DNA of 33,120 nucleotides, taken from NCBI GenBank assembly GCA_012513315.1, contig JAAZCL010000158.1, forward strand, positions 1-33,120. Reading direction: 5' to 3'. The notes beneath the pieces were generated by a model. The model searched no databases. It was not told the origin of the DNA and saw only the letters and a list, made by a program, of their open reading frames with translations. The DNA is from Bacteroidales bacterium (lineage in GTDB: Bacteria; Bacteroidota; Bacteroidia; Bacteroidales; Dysgonomonadaceae). Shown in pieces: positions 8,183-16,142 of this stretch (position 1 is the first letter of the stretch; each line of letters starts with the position of its first letter). Made by a program: the position numbers and the translations under genes.

Positions 8183-9358
8183 ATGAATATTTTCTTCTCT
8201 TATTTCGAAGCGTTCTCTATTATTGAATGGGTGCTGGGCGCTTCTTTACTTTTCTTTTTTATAATTCAAATTCTATACAGCATATTTTTATTTAGAAAAC
8301 CCCAAGCATTTGAGAAAAAAAGAGAAGAATTTATTGTTGATGAAGACGAGCTACCGGGTATATCTGTGATAGTTACATCAAAAAATAACTCATTTGAGTT
8401 AGAAAAAAACCTCCCCTATTTTTTAAACCAGAATTACCCGCTGTATGAAGTGATTGTGGTAAATAGTGGATCGACCGACGATACAGATGATGTACTTAAA
8501 TTAGCCGAACAGAAATACTCTCAATTATACCACACTTTTATACCTGCAGGTGCTGATGAAGTAAATGAGAAAAAACTTGCAATTACCCTAGGCGTTAAAG
8601 CTGCAAAATACGATATTGTTTTGTTTAGTGAATCGTACTGCAGGCCATTTTCAAATAACTGGATTAGAGAGTTTGGAAAAGAATTTACAAAGGGAAAGGA
8701 TATATTGCTGGGATATAGCAAAGTGATTTTTACAAACAGAGTTGGACTAGGAAACTTCATACGTTATGATAATCTTATTCACCATTTAAAGTTTCTGTCC
8801 TTGGCTATTGCAGGCAAGCCTTTTATGGGTATTGGTAGAAATATGGCATACAAAAAAGAGCTATTTTTTAATAATAAAGGACTCTCGTCTGTTTTGGGTA
8901 TTGATGGCGGTGAAGATGATTTGTATATCAATAGGATTTCGAATAGAAAAAATACAGGTGTAATACTTTCAAAAGATAGTATTATTGAAACAGATAGTGT
9001 TGATAGTTTTTCGACATGGAGATCTATTAAATCGAAATATCTATATACAAAACAATTTTATAAAGGACCGGCGAATTCAATTTTTGGATTTGAAACGATT
9101 ACCAAGCAATTGTTTTATTTAATTCTTGTATTATCTATAGCAGTTTCGATTTATTTTTCGAACTTTATACTATTGGGGTTTTCTGTATTGTTGTTTATAA
9201 TTCGTTTTATAATACTGTTGCTTGTAATAAATAAAAATAGTGTGTGGTTTGATTCAAAGAAATTCAATATTAATCTGTTATGCTATGATTTGCTTCAACC
9301 AATAAGTAATTTAAGATTCAAGAAATACGCAAATAAAAGAAACAAATACCGCATATAA
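8183..9358 (+). CDS. membrane-anchored family 2 glycosyltransferase
   Basis: 391 aa. An N-terminal membrane helix (about 13-37) precedes a GT-A catalytic domain beginning LPGISVIVTSKNN (about 57-70). EVIVVNSGSTDDT and the nucleotide-binding region up to LFSESYCRPFS follow, where FSES stands in place of the usual DxD-type motif. GIDGGEDDLYINR supplies the ED acceptor-site motif, and STWRSIKSKYLY occupies the QxxRW-like position but is altered. Two or three hydrophobic helices lie at about 310-355. The architecture suits transfer of a sugar onto an envelope glycan or lipid from the cytosolic membrane face; the substrate cannot be told. The changed DxD-like and QxxRW-like motifs are worth noting but are common in this family. 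Confidence 0.82.
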   Translation: MNIFFSYFEAFSIIEWVLGASLLFFFIIQILYSIFLFRKPQAFEKKREEFIVDEDELPGISVIVTSKNNSFELEKNLPYFLNQNYPLYEVIVVNSGSTDDTDDVLKLAEQKYSQLYHTFIPAGADEVNEKKLAITLGVKAAKYDIVLFSESYCRPFSNNWIREFGKEFTKGKDILLGYSKVIFTNRVGLGNFIRYDNLIHHLKFLSLAIAGKPFMGIGRNMAYKKELFFNNKGLSSVLGIDGGEDDLYINRISNRKNTGVILSKDSIIETDSVDSFSTWRSIKSKYLYTKQFYKGPANSIFGFETITKQLFYLILVLSIAVSIYFSNFILLGFSVLLFIIRFIILLLVINKNSVWFDSKKFNINLLCYDLLQPISNLRFKKYANKRNKYRI

Positions 9359-9380
9359 CTGTCTTTTTGTCAGACTTTGG

Positions 9381-9432
9381 GTTAAATGGGGTTAACGACA
9401 ATTTTATTCAGTTAAAAGTGTTAAAAGTTAAA
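9381..9432 (+). repeat. cluster of five GTTAA[A/C] words upstream of the degP promoter
   Basis: GTTAAA/GTTAAC occurs at 9381, 9391, 9411, 9420 and 9427, just before the -7 element at 9465. The first three are spaced 10 and 20 nt apart, one and two helical turns. It could be an operator region or AT-rich coincidence. Confidence 0.35.
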
Positions 9433-9464
9433 TGCCACGAGCAATGATTGCACATTATTTGTTT

Positions 9465-9472
9465 TATATTTG
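9465..9472 (+). promoter_or_regulatory. -7 element of the degP/htrA gene
   Basis: TATATTTG matches TAnnTTTG. It also overlaps a TTG codon at 9470 that would extend the protease frame, which argues that translation begins further down at 9497 or 9503. The -33 position does not match. Confidence 0.55.
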
Positions 9473-9496
9473 AAATACAAGAATAACATTAAAACA

Positions 9497-11023
9497 ATGA
9501 TTATGAATACAAGTAAAACAAAAAACGTACTTTACATAGTACTAATAGCAGTTGTCAGTTCCATTGTTACCTTACTAGGTTATAATGTTGCAAACAGAAA
9601 TAACATCAATTTTTTAGATAGATCTGAAGCTAATACAACCTCAGAAGAAATTGGTGTATACTCAAACTCTTTTAATCAGGATAAAAATGTAGTTCTTACA
9701 AACCTAATGACATCCGAAGGATATCCAGATTTTACAGAAGCCGCTGAACGATCGGTTGACGGTGTGGTTCACGTAAAGACAAAAACATTAAGCAGTCAGC
9801 AATACATAAACCCATTCGATTTTTTCTTTGGTTTCGGAGATCGAAGCCCCTCTCAGCCTCGTGAGCAAGTAGGCTTTGGTTCGGGAGTTATTATTTCGAA
9901 AGATGGATATATTATAACAAATAACCACGTTGTAGAAAATGCAAATGAAGTTTCGGTTTCACTAAATGACAACAGAGAGTTCATTGCCAGGGTGGTAGGG
10001 AGTGATAAGGAAAGCGATTTAGCCCTTTTGAAAATTGAAGGAGATGACTTTCCATACCTCACATTTGGCAATTCGGATGCATTAAAAATAGGCGAATGGG
10101 TTTTGGCAGTTGGAAATCCTTTTAACCTGACATCAACCGTAACAGCTGGTATAGTTAGTGCCAAAAACAGAGGAAATGTTATGGGAGGCGGACTTCAGTC
10201 GTTTATTCAGGTAGACGCTGCAGTGAACCCAGGTAATAGCGGGGGTGCTTTGGTGAATACTAGAGGTGAACTAGTTGGTATTAATACAGCCATATATTCT
10301 CAAACTGGAAATTTTGCAGGTTATGCATTTGCAATTCCAATTTCAATTGCTGGTAAGATTGCTGCTGATATAAAGGAGTATGGTACAGTTCAAAGAGCGT
10401 ATTTAGGAATAAAAGTTCAAAATATTGAAGGTGTAAGACGAGAAGATCCAGAAAAAGCGAGAGAACTATCTCAAATTAAAGGAGTTTTGGTGGACGACTT
10501 CTCAGAACGTAGTGCATCTAAAGCAGCTGGAATGAATAAAGGTGATATTATAACTGCCATAAACAATGCACCTATTAATAATTTTGCCGAACTACAAGTT
10601 CAATTAAATAGATACAGACCTGGAGATAAGGTGAATGTAACTGTAGATAGAAATGGTAAGACTCAAAACTTTAATGTAGAGCTTAAAAACGATGCAGGCA
10701 ACACAGAAATATCGAAAGTAACCAACCCACTTGATAAACTTGGAGCTAAATTTACTACTATATCCGAAGATAGAAAATCTAAACTTGGTATTACAAGCGG
10801 AATAGAAGTTGAAAGCGTGGAGTCGGGAGGTCTATTTAGGAAAGAGGGTATTAATAAAGGATTTATTATATTGAGAATAAATAATACACCCGTTAATAGC
10901 GAAAATGATTTGAATAGTATTGTTGCGTCAACTCAAAACAGGCAAGATAAGGTGCTATTGGTAGCTGGTTTTTACCCAAATGGTAGAACTCAATACATAG
11001 CAATTGATTTATCTTCAGAATAG
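9497..11023 (+). CDS. degP: DegP/HtrA-family periplasmic serine protease
   Basis: Do-like protease/chaperone that degrades or refolds misfolded envelope proteins. About 508 aa. An uncleaved or cleavable N-terminal hydrophobic segment (about 11-29) leads to a trypsin-like domain with an intact triad: H144 (ITNNHVVEN), D174 (ESDLALLK) and S248 (NPGNSGGALV). Two PDZ domains follow, about 300-395 (AYLGIKVQNIEG ... GVLVDDF) and about 415-505. A Phe/Gly loop INPFDFFFGFGDR lies in the LA-loop position. The ATG at 9503 is equally possible as the start. The upstream leader has repeated GTTAA words and a -7 element. The gene ends 213 nt before rpoD. Confidence 0.93.
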   Translation: MIMNTSKTKNVLYIVLIAVVSSIVTLLGYNVANRNNINFLDRSEANTTSEEIGVYSNSFNQDKNVVLTNLMTSEGYPDFTEAAERSVDGVVHVKTKTLSSQQYINPFDFFFGFGDRSPSQPREQVGFGSGVIISKDGYIITNNHVVENANEVSVSLNDNREFIARVVGSDKESDLALLKIEGDDFPYLTFGNSDALKIGEWVLAVGNPFNLTSTVTAGIVSAKNRGNVMGGGLQSFIQVDAAVNPGNSGGALVNTRGELVGINTAIYSQTGNFAGYAFAIPISIAGKIAADIKEYGTVQRAYLGIKVQNIEGVRREDPEKARELSQIKGVLVDDFSERSASKAAGMNKGDIITAINNAPINNFAELQVQLNRYRPGDKVNVTVDRNGKTQNFNVELKNDAGNTEISKVTNPLDKLGAKFTTISEDRKSKLGITSGIEVESVESGGLFRKEGINKGFIILRINNTPVNSENDLNSIVASTQNRQDKVLLVAGFYPNGRTQYIAIDLSSE

Positions 11024-11087
11024 ACGCCATGTTAAGCAATGTTAATTAGTGGTTTTTTGCTAACAAAATCACTATATAATATGTTTC

Positions 11088-11132
11088 TATAGCAAAGGGA
11101 TTAGGTGTAAAACATCAAATTCCTTTGTTATA
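11088..11132 (+). other. stem-loop between degP and rpoD
   Basis: The arms 11088-11102 and 11118-11132 pair over 15 positions, including two G-U wobbles, around a 15-nt loop. The arms centre on CAAAGGGATT and AATTCCTTTG. No strong U-run follows (the next bases are TATATTAG), so a simple intrinsic terminator for degP is possible but not certain. The loop contains the word ATTAGGTGTA, which recurs at 11136-11145. Confidence 0.55.
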
Positions 11133-11145
11133 TATATTAGGTGTA
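11100..11145. repeat. direct repeat ATTAGGTGTA upstream of rpoD
   Basis: Copies at 11100-11109 and 11136-11145, 36 nt apart. The first extends to ATTAGGTGTAAAAC (11100-11113), whose exact reverse complement lies on the far side of rpoD at 12293-12306. Confidence 0.5.
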
Positions 11146-11179
11146 GGAGAATTAGAAACGATAATACAAATATATTTTG

Positions 11180-11187
11180 TACTTTTG
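11180..11187 (+). promoter_or_regulatory. -7 element of rpoD
   Basis: TACTTTTG followed by CA is a typical Bacteroidetes -7 region, 50 nt before the ATG. A near match (TATATTTTG) lies just upstream. No -33 TTTG is seen at 19-20 nt. Confidence 0.55.
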
Positions 11188-11236
11188 CACCCCCAAACGT
11201 TTAAGATAGAAATATTTATTGAAGGATAGGATATAA

Positions 11237-12097
11237 ATGAGACAATTAAAAATTACAAAATCGATCACCAATCGTGAAAGTGCTTCTTTAGACAAGTATC
11301 TACAGGAAATAGGCCGTGAAGAGCTAATTACTGTGGAGGAAGAAGTAGAATTGGCGCAAGCCATTAAGAAAGGTGATCGGCTAGCTCTTGAAAAACTTAC
11401 AAGAGCAAACCTCCGTTTTGTTGTTTCGGTAGCTAAACAGTATCAAAACCAGGGATTAAGCCTTCCCGACCTTATTAATGAGGGAAATTTAGGCTTGATT
11501 AAAGCTGCTGAGAAATTTGACGAAACAAGAGGATTTAAATTTATTAGTTATGCAGTATGGTGGATTAGACAATCTATACTGCAGGCTTTGGCTGAGCAAT
11601 CGAGAATTGTAAGATTACCGCTCAACCAAGTAGGTTCGCTTAACAAAATAAGTAAAGCACTACAGAAATTTGAACAGGAAAACGAACGCAGACCTTCAGC
11701 TGAAGAGCTGGCAGTAGTATTGGAAATACCTGTTGAAAAAGTAAGAGATTCTTTAAAAGTATCAGGCAGACACATTTCTATGGATGCTCCTTTTGTAGAA
11801 GGAGAGGATAATAGTTTACTTGACGTACTTGTGAATGATGATGCTCCAATTGCCGACAGAAAGCTTATTAATGAATCTCTACAAAAAGAAATTGATAGGG
11901 CTCTTTCTACACTTACAGAAAGAGAGAGTGATATCATTAAAATGTTTTTTGGCATAGGCTGTCAAGAAATGACTCTTGAAGAGATTGGAGATAAATTTCA
12001 ACTCACACGTGAACGTGTGCGCCAAATCAAAGAAAAAGCAATTCGTCGTTTGCGACAAGACTCGAGAAGCAAGCTTTTGAAAGGTTATTTAGGCTAA
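11237..12097 (+). CDS. rpoD: primary RNA polymerase sigma factor (short Bacteroidetes sigma-70)
   Basis: 286 aa, much shorter than E. coli sigma-70 because region 1.1 and the non-conserved insert are absent, as is normal for the Bacteroidetes primary sigma factor. Region 1.2 begins at about 15 ([17 protein letters not shown]). Region 2 runs about 50-125, with [30 protein letters not shown] and the -7-recognising [17 protein letters not shown]. Region 3 is about 130-205 and region 4 about 215-280, ending in the helix-turn-helix [29 protein letters not shown]. This sigma should read the TTTG/TAnnTTTG promoters seen through the window. It appears monocistronic, between structured intergenic stretches. 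Confidence 0.96.
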   Translation: MRQLKITKSITNRESASLDKYLQEIGREELITVEEEVELAQAIKKGDRLALEKLTRANLRFVVSVAKQYQNQGLSLPDLINEGNLGLIKAAEKFDETRGFKFISYAVWWIRQSILQALAEQSRIVRLPLNQVGSLNKISKALQKFEQENERRPSAEELAVVLEIPVEKVRDSLKVSGRHISMDAPFVEGEDNSLLDVLVNDDAPIADRKLINESLQKEIDRALSTLTERESDIIKMFFGIGCQEMTLEEIGDKFQLTRERVRQIKEKAIRRLRQDSRSKLLKGYLG

Positions 12098-12218
12098 CTA
12101 AAGTCCTATTCAAGAATTAAGCTGTTCGGTTAGCCACAAATAATGTAGAAAAACTGTACACATTGCTATATTTTGGATAATTTTTACACAAAAATCAGCA
12201 AATGTGAAAATTAAGTTT

Positions 12219-12226
12219 TATATTTG
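12219..12226 (+). promoter_or_regulatory. -7 element of the OmpA-family gene
   Basis: TATATTTG matches TAnnTTTG exactly. The -33 position does not match. It is the only consensus -7 box found in this 344-nt gap. Confidence 0.45.
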
Positions 12227-12318
12227 TATTCTGTTGTCAGTAGCTTGGTGTAAATCGGTTTAGACAGGATTTTATATTATGGTTTCATTACAGTTTTACA
12301 CCTAATTTATCGAACATT

Positions 12319-12340
12319 TTTATAACGTAAACGTTATAAA
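12319..12340. promoter_or_regulatory. perfect palindrome in the porin leader
   Basis: Arms TTTATAACGT (12319-12328) and ACGTTATAAA (12331-12340) are exact reverse complements around AA. The symmetry is that of a dimeric repressor operator, or of a hairpin if transcribed. It lies about 100 nt upstream of the ATG. Confidence 0.55.
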
Positions 12341-12441
12341 TATAATAAATAAAAAAAGTACTAACATATTTTACGTCAGTGAAATGGCAAAAAGAATATC
12401 GAGTTATTGTAATAAAAAATGTTTAATTAGAATTTAAATTT

Positions 12442-13593
12442 ATGAAAAAGTTTAGTTTACTTTTATTTACTGCTCTTGTAGCGTTTAGCATAAGTGCACA
12501 AGAAGTACAAAACGTTTCTCAAGGTACCGTGTATCTGAAAAACAAAGGAAGTGATAATTGGTATATGGGCCTAGGCGGTGGCACAAACCTTTATATGACA
12601 AAAGGTGAAAACGATGCAGATGCCAATTTTGGCGATCGTCTTGGTTGGATGGGTCAATTAGAAATTGGTCGTTGGAACTCTCCTAATTGGGGTGCTCGTT
12701 TAGTTATTGATGGTGGACAAATCAATTTCGTTGCCGATGGATTGGATCCAGAGCGCAATTGGGTTGGTGGGCATCTCGACCTGATGTATGATGTTACCAA
12801 CGCATGGGGCACTTATAACCCTGACAGGGTCTACAGCCTTGTTCCTTACCTAGGTATTGGTTACATGTATGGCTTGGATGGTGATTGGAAAAAACCTAAT
12901 CCTGATGGCGATATGTTCAAAAGTCAAAACCAAACGTTAACTTATAACGTAGGTCTTATCAACAATTTCAAACTTTCTAACAGCGTCGCCCTTTTTGTAG
13001 AGCTTGGTTGGAGAGTTATGCAAGAGTCTTTTGACGGAAGCCCAACAAGTGGAGATTATGACTATGACAGCATGTTCACAGGTACTGCTGGTATCAAATT
13101 CGGACTAGGTGGAAAACAAGATTTCACACCAGCTGAACTTATGGACTACAATTTAATTAATGATCTTAACAGCCAAATCAACAGACTACGTGCTGAAAAC
13201 GAACAACTGAGACAAAGACCAGAATCTTGTCCAGAGTGTCCAGAAGTACAGCCTACAGTAACTGAAGCTGTTTATGTTCCTAACGTTGTATTCTTCCGTA
13301 TTAACTCTTCAACTATTGACAGAGGACAGCAAGTAAGTGTATATAACACTGCTGAATACATGAAGGCTAACGATAGCGCGAAAGTTAATATTGTAGCTTA
13401 TGCTGACAGACAAACAGGTACTCCTGAATATAACTTCGCACTTTCTGAAAGACGTGCAAGAGCGGTTGCAGATGCTTTGATCAATGATCATGGAATCAAC
13501 AGCGATCGTATCTCAATTGACTGGAAGGGTGACACCGAGCAGCCATATGCTGAGAACGATTGGAACCGTGTTGCAATATTCTTCGTTGACTAA
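12442..13593 (+). CDS. OmpA-family outer-membrane protein
   Basis: 383 aa. The signal peptide MKKFSLLLFTALVAFSISA is followed by an N-terminal eight-stranded-type beta-barrel, about residues 30-225 (strands such as NWYMGLGGGTNLYM, WGARLVIDGGQINFV and LVPYLGIGYMYGLDG). A short coiled coil (INDLNSQINRLRAENEQLRQ, about 239-258) and a Cys-Pro-rich linker (ESCPECPEVQP) lead to a C-terminal OmpA-like peptidoglycan-binding domain at about 275-383. That domain has YADRQTGTPEYNFALSERRARAVADAL, carrying the Asp and Arg that contact diaminopimelate. It should tether outer membrane to cell wall and is probably abundant. A strong terminator follows directly. The long leader suggests post-transcriptional or repressor control. 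Confidence 0.92.
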   Translation: MKKFSLLLFTALVAFSISAQEVQNVSQGTVYLKNKGSDNWYMGLGGGTNLYMTKGENDADANFGDRLGWMGQLEIGRWNSPNWGARLVIDGGQINFVADGLDPERNWVGGHLDLMYDVTNAWGTYNPDRVYSLVPYLGIGYMYGLDGDWKKPNPDGDMFKSQNQTLTYNVGLINNFKLSNSVALFVELGWRVMQESFDGSPTSGDYDYDSMFTGTAGIKFGLGGKQDFTPAELMDYNLINDLNSQINRLRAENEQLRQRPESCPECPEVQPTVTEAVYVPNVVFFRINSSTIDRGQQVSVYNTAEYMKANDSAKVNIVAYADRQTGTPEYNFALSERRARAVADALINDHGINSDRISIDWKGDTEQPYAENDWNRVAIFFVD

Positions 13594-13615
13594 TTCAACA
13601 AGACAACAATATATT

Positions 13616-13646
13616 AAAAAAGCATCTCTTCGGAGATGCTTTTTTT
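13616..13646. terminator. bidirectional intrinsic terminator
   Basis: Stem AGCATCTC (13621-13628) and GAGATGCT (13633-13640) around a TTCG tetraloop, with T7 ending the plus strand (13640-13646) and A5 before the stem (13616-13620). It therefore ends both the porin (plus) and the convergent murF-alr gene (minus). Confidence 0.95.
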
Positions 13647-13666
13647 GTGTGTAATAATTTATTTAA

Positions 13667-16135
13667 TTATTCTTTTACGTATACTCTTTTTACACGAGGA
13701 GAAACAGATGTTAGTATCTCATATGGAATAGTACCTATACTATCAGCTAATTCTGTTACTGTAAGCTTATCACCAAAAAGAATTGCAATATCTCCTTCTT
13801 CTGCTGTTATATCGGTTACGTCAACCATTGTAAGATCCATGCAAACATTTCCTACTATGGGCGCATACTCTCCGTTAATTAAAACTTTGCCGTTTCTATT
13901 TCCGAACTTCCTATCTAATCCGTCAGCATAACCAAAACGAATGGTTGCAATTCGTGCATCGTGATTGAGCTTTTCATTTCGACCATAGCCAATTGTTTCT
14001 TCTTGCGATATATTCTTAATCTGCAGTATTGTACTTTTTAAAGTAGATACGTTTTGCAAACCTTCTAGCTTACTAGGACTAATACCATATAAACCAATCC
14101 CTAATCGTGCCATATCCCATTCATAATCATGAAAGCGTTCGATACCAGCTGAATTGAGTATGTGTTTATTTATCGGGTAATTCAATTCTTTCTCTATTAT
14201 TTCTGCTGCATGCCTGAAACTGCTAATCTGTTGATGAGTGAAATCGTCGAATTTCCAACTTTCACTTGCAGAGAGGTGAGAGAAAATAGAGTTTACTCTT
14301 AATCCTTTTTGCTCTTTTAATATGATTATTAATTTCTCGATATCCTCGATCATGAATCCTAAGCGGTGCATGCCTGTATCGATTTTTAAATGTATTGGAT
14401 AATTGGTTACACCTCTACGCTCAGATTCTCTTATAAATGCTTCTAGAATTCTAAAATTATAAACTTCAGGCTCAAGATCATTTGAAAACAATTCATCAAA
14501 ACCATTAACCTCGGGATTAAGAACTATAACTGGTAATGAGATACCTTCATTTCTGAGAGAAACACCCTCTTCTGCTACTGCCACTGCAAGATAATCGCAT
14601 CTATGATATTGTAATGTTTTAGCTATTTCTACCGCACCCGCACCATATCCATTAGCTTTTACCATGCATACTAACTTAACATTGGGCTTCAACTTGGATT
14701 TATAGAAATTGAAGTTATTCACTACAGCATCAAGATCTACTTCAAGCCTTGTTTCATGTATCCTTTCTTCTAACAGAGTGTTAATTTCCTCGAAATGGAA
14801 CCTACGTGCTCCTTTAAGTAATATTAATTCGTTTTTGAAAGATTCTACTGTAACTTTTTTAAGGAACTCTTCTGTGGAAGCATAAAATGATTTATCCTGC
14901 AAATTAAAAAATTCAGCATTTGCAAGGATGTCTTTTCCTATACCTATTAATCTTTGAACACCACTCTGTTCTATCATTTCAGCTACTCTCTTATAAAGTG
15001 TTTTTGGCAAAACGCCGGATTGCAAGATATCTGAGAGTATTAGAGTTTTCTTTAAAGATTGTTGCAACTTACGCTGTTGCTGGAAGTCGAGGGCAATTTT
15101 TATAGAGTTAATATCTGAATTGTAACTATCATTTATAATTAGACACCCTTTCTTACCTTGACGCACATCAAGCCTCATAGCTACAGGATCGAGAGTAGCC
15201 ATTCTTTCTGAGATTTCTGTTGGAGGAACATGTAAATAAAGAGCTACAGCAAGACAATTAATTGCATTTTCGATTGAAGCATCGTCAGTAAACGGAATAC
15301 TAAAACTATAATTGAAATTCATAAATGAATAACTTATCTGTGTTAACTCTGGCTTTTTCTCAATTCGTGAAATAAAAAGATGAGCCTCTCTATTTATTCG
15401 AGACCAGGTAAAAGTTTTTTGTGAAAGCACCTTTAAATCGATACATCTATCTACCAGTTGATTATCCTCGTCGTAAATTAACACTTCACTGTCAACAAAC
15501 AGTTCTAACTTCTCCATTGTTTTCTGTTGAAGAGAACTAAAATTCTCCTGATGCGCTTCACCTATTTTTGTAAGTACACCAATTGTAGGTTTTATTATGG
15601 GTACAAGTAATGCCATTTCATTAGGCATAGAGATACCAGCTTCGAAAATACCCAACTCGGCCTCCTGATTTAATTGACATACAGATAATGGGACACCTAT
15701 TTGGGAATTATAACTTCGAGGTGATCTAACAATATTATAATCTTTTTCGAGCAGTTGGTATAGCCACTCCTTTACTATTGTTTTGCCATTACTGCCTGTT
15801 ATGCCTATTACGGGAATATTAAAAAGAGCCCTATGATATATTGCTATTTTCTGTAATGCATGCAAACAGTCTTTTACTTTAATTAAATTCACATTCTGGA
15901 AACTCTTCCATTGAGGTAGTTGCTTTGAAACAACAAAATTGCGAACACCTGAGTCATAAAGCTCATTAATAAAATTATGGGCGTCGTTATTTTTAGTTTC
16001 TAATGCAAAGAATAATGTCTCAGAGGGATTTGAAAGTTTCCGACTATCGGTAAGTAAAATCGATATTTCTGCCGAATAAAGGTTATTGTCCTTAACTCCT
16101 AAAATAGAAGCAATTTGATTTATATCGTATTTCAT
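13667..16135 (-). CDS. bifunctional MurF-like ligase / alanine racemase fusion
   Basis: 822 aa, two enzymes in one chain. Residues about 1-455 are a Mur ligase of MurF type (adds D-Ala-D-Ala to UDP-MurNAc-tripeptide): an N-terminal substrate-binding domain, the ATP P-loop GITGSNGKT (111-119), FEAGISMPNEMALL (164-177), INDSYNSD (334-341) and a C-terminal domain ending LLKGARRFHFEEI. Residues about 462-822 are a PLP alanine racemase, with EVDLDAVVNNF, PLP lysine K493 in MVKANGYGAG and catalytic Y717 in TIGYGRNEKL. The alanine racemase makes the D-Ala that goes into D-Ala-D-Ala. The fusion is a recognised Bacteroidetes arrangement, often beside a separate MurF, so how much ligase activity this copy has is uncertain. 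It sits 7 nt after the GSCFA gene. Confidence 0.93.
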   Translation of the reverse strand: MKYDINQIASILGVKDNNLYSAEISILLTDSRKLSNPSETLFFALETKNNDAHNFINELYDSGVRNFVVSKQLPQWKSFQNVNLIKVKDCLHALQKIAIYHRALFNIPVIGITGSNGKTIVKEWLYQLLEKDYNIVRSPRSYNSQIGVPLSVCQLNQEAELGIFEAGISMPNEMALLVPIIKPTIGVLTKIGEAHQENFSSLQQKTMEKLELFVDSEVLIYDEDNQLVDRCIDLKVLSQKTFTWSRINREAHLFISRIEKKPELTQISYSFMNFNYSFSIPFTDDASIENAINCLAVALYLHVPPTEISERMATLDPVAMRLDVRQGKKGCLIINDSYNSDINSIKIALDFQQQRKLQQSLKKTLILSDILQSGVLPKTLYKRVAEMIEQSGVQRLIGIGKDILANAEFFNLQDKSFYASTEEFLKKVTVESFKNELILLKGARRFHFEEINTLLEERIHETRLEVDLDAVVNNFNFYKSKLKPNVKLVCMVKANGYGAGAVEIAKTLQYHRCDYLAVAVAEEGVSLRNEGISLPVIVLNPEVNGFDELFSNDLEPEVYNFRILEAFIRESERRGVTNYPIHLKIDTGMHRLGFMIEDIEKLIIILKEQKGLRVNSIFSHLSASESWKFDDFTHQQISSFRHAAEIIEKELNYPINKHILNSAGIERFHDYEWDMARLGIGLYGISPSKLEGLQNVSTLKSTILQIKNISQEETIGYGRNEKLNHDARIATIRFGYADGLDRKFGNRNGKVLINGEYAPIVGNVCMDLTMVDVTDITAEEGDIAILFGDKLTVTELADSIGTIPYEILTSVSPRVKRVYVKE

Positions 16136-16142
16136 AATATGA

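Larger units (their letters stand above)
12098..12441. other. 344-nt intergenic region and long leader before the OmpA-family gene
   Basis: No ORF is supported here. It holds a 7-bp inverted repeat at the end of rpoD (12092-12098 with 12129-12135, no U-run). It also holds a -7 element (12219-12226), the inverted copy of the rpoD-upstream 14-mer (12293-12306) and a perfect palindrome (12319-12340). If the -7 call is right, the porin mRNA has a leader of about 210 nt, long enough for RNA-level control. Confidence 0.6.

Noticed and set aside
9470-9496. TTG start for the protease at 9470
   Set aside because: The TTG is part of the TATATTTG -7 element, so it would not be in the mRNA.
12092-12135. 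Terminator of rpoD from inverted repeat GGCTAAC/GTTAGCC
   Set aside because: The loop is 30 nt and no U-run follows; the left arm overlaps the stop codon.
13647-13931. 94-codon open frame on the plus strand after the terminator
   Set aside because: Antisense to the alanine racemase domain of the fusion, which has intact catalytic residues; no promoter was seen between the terminator and this frame.
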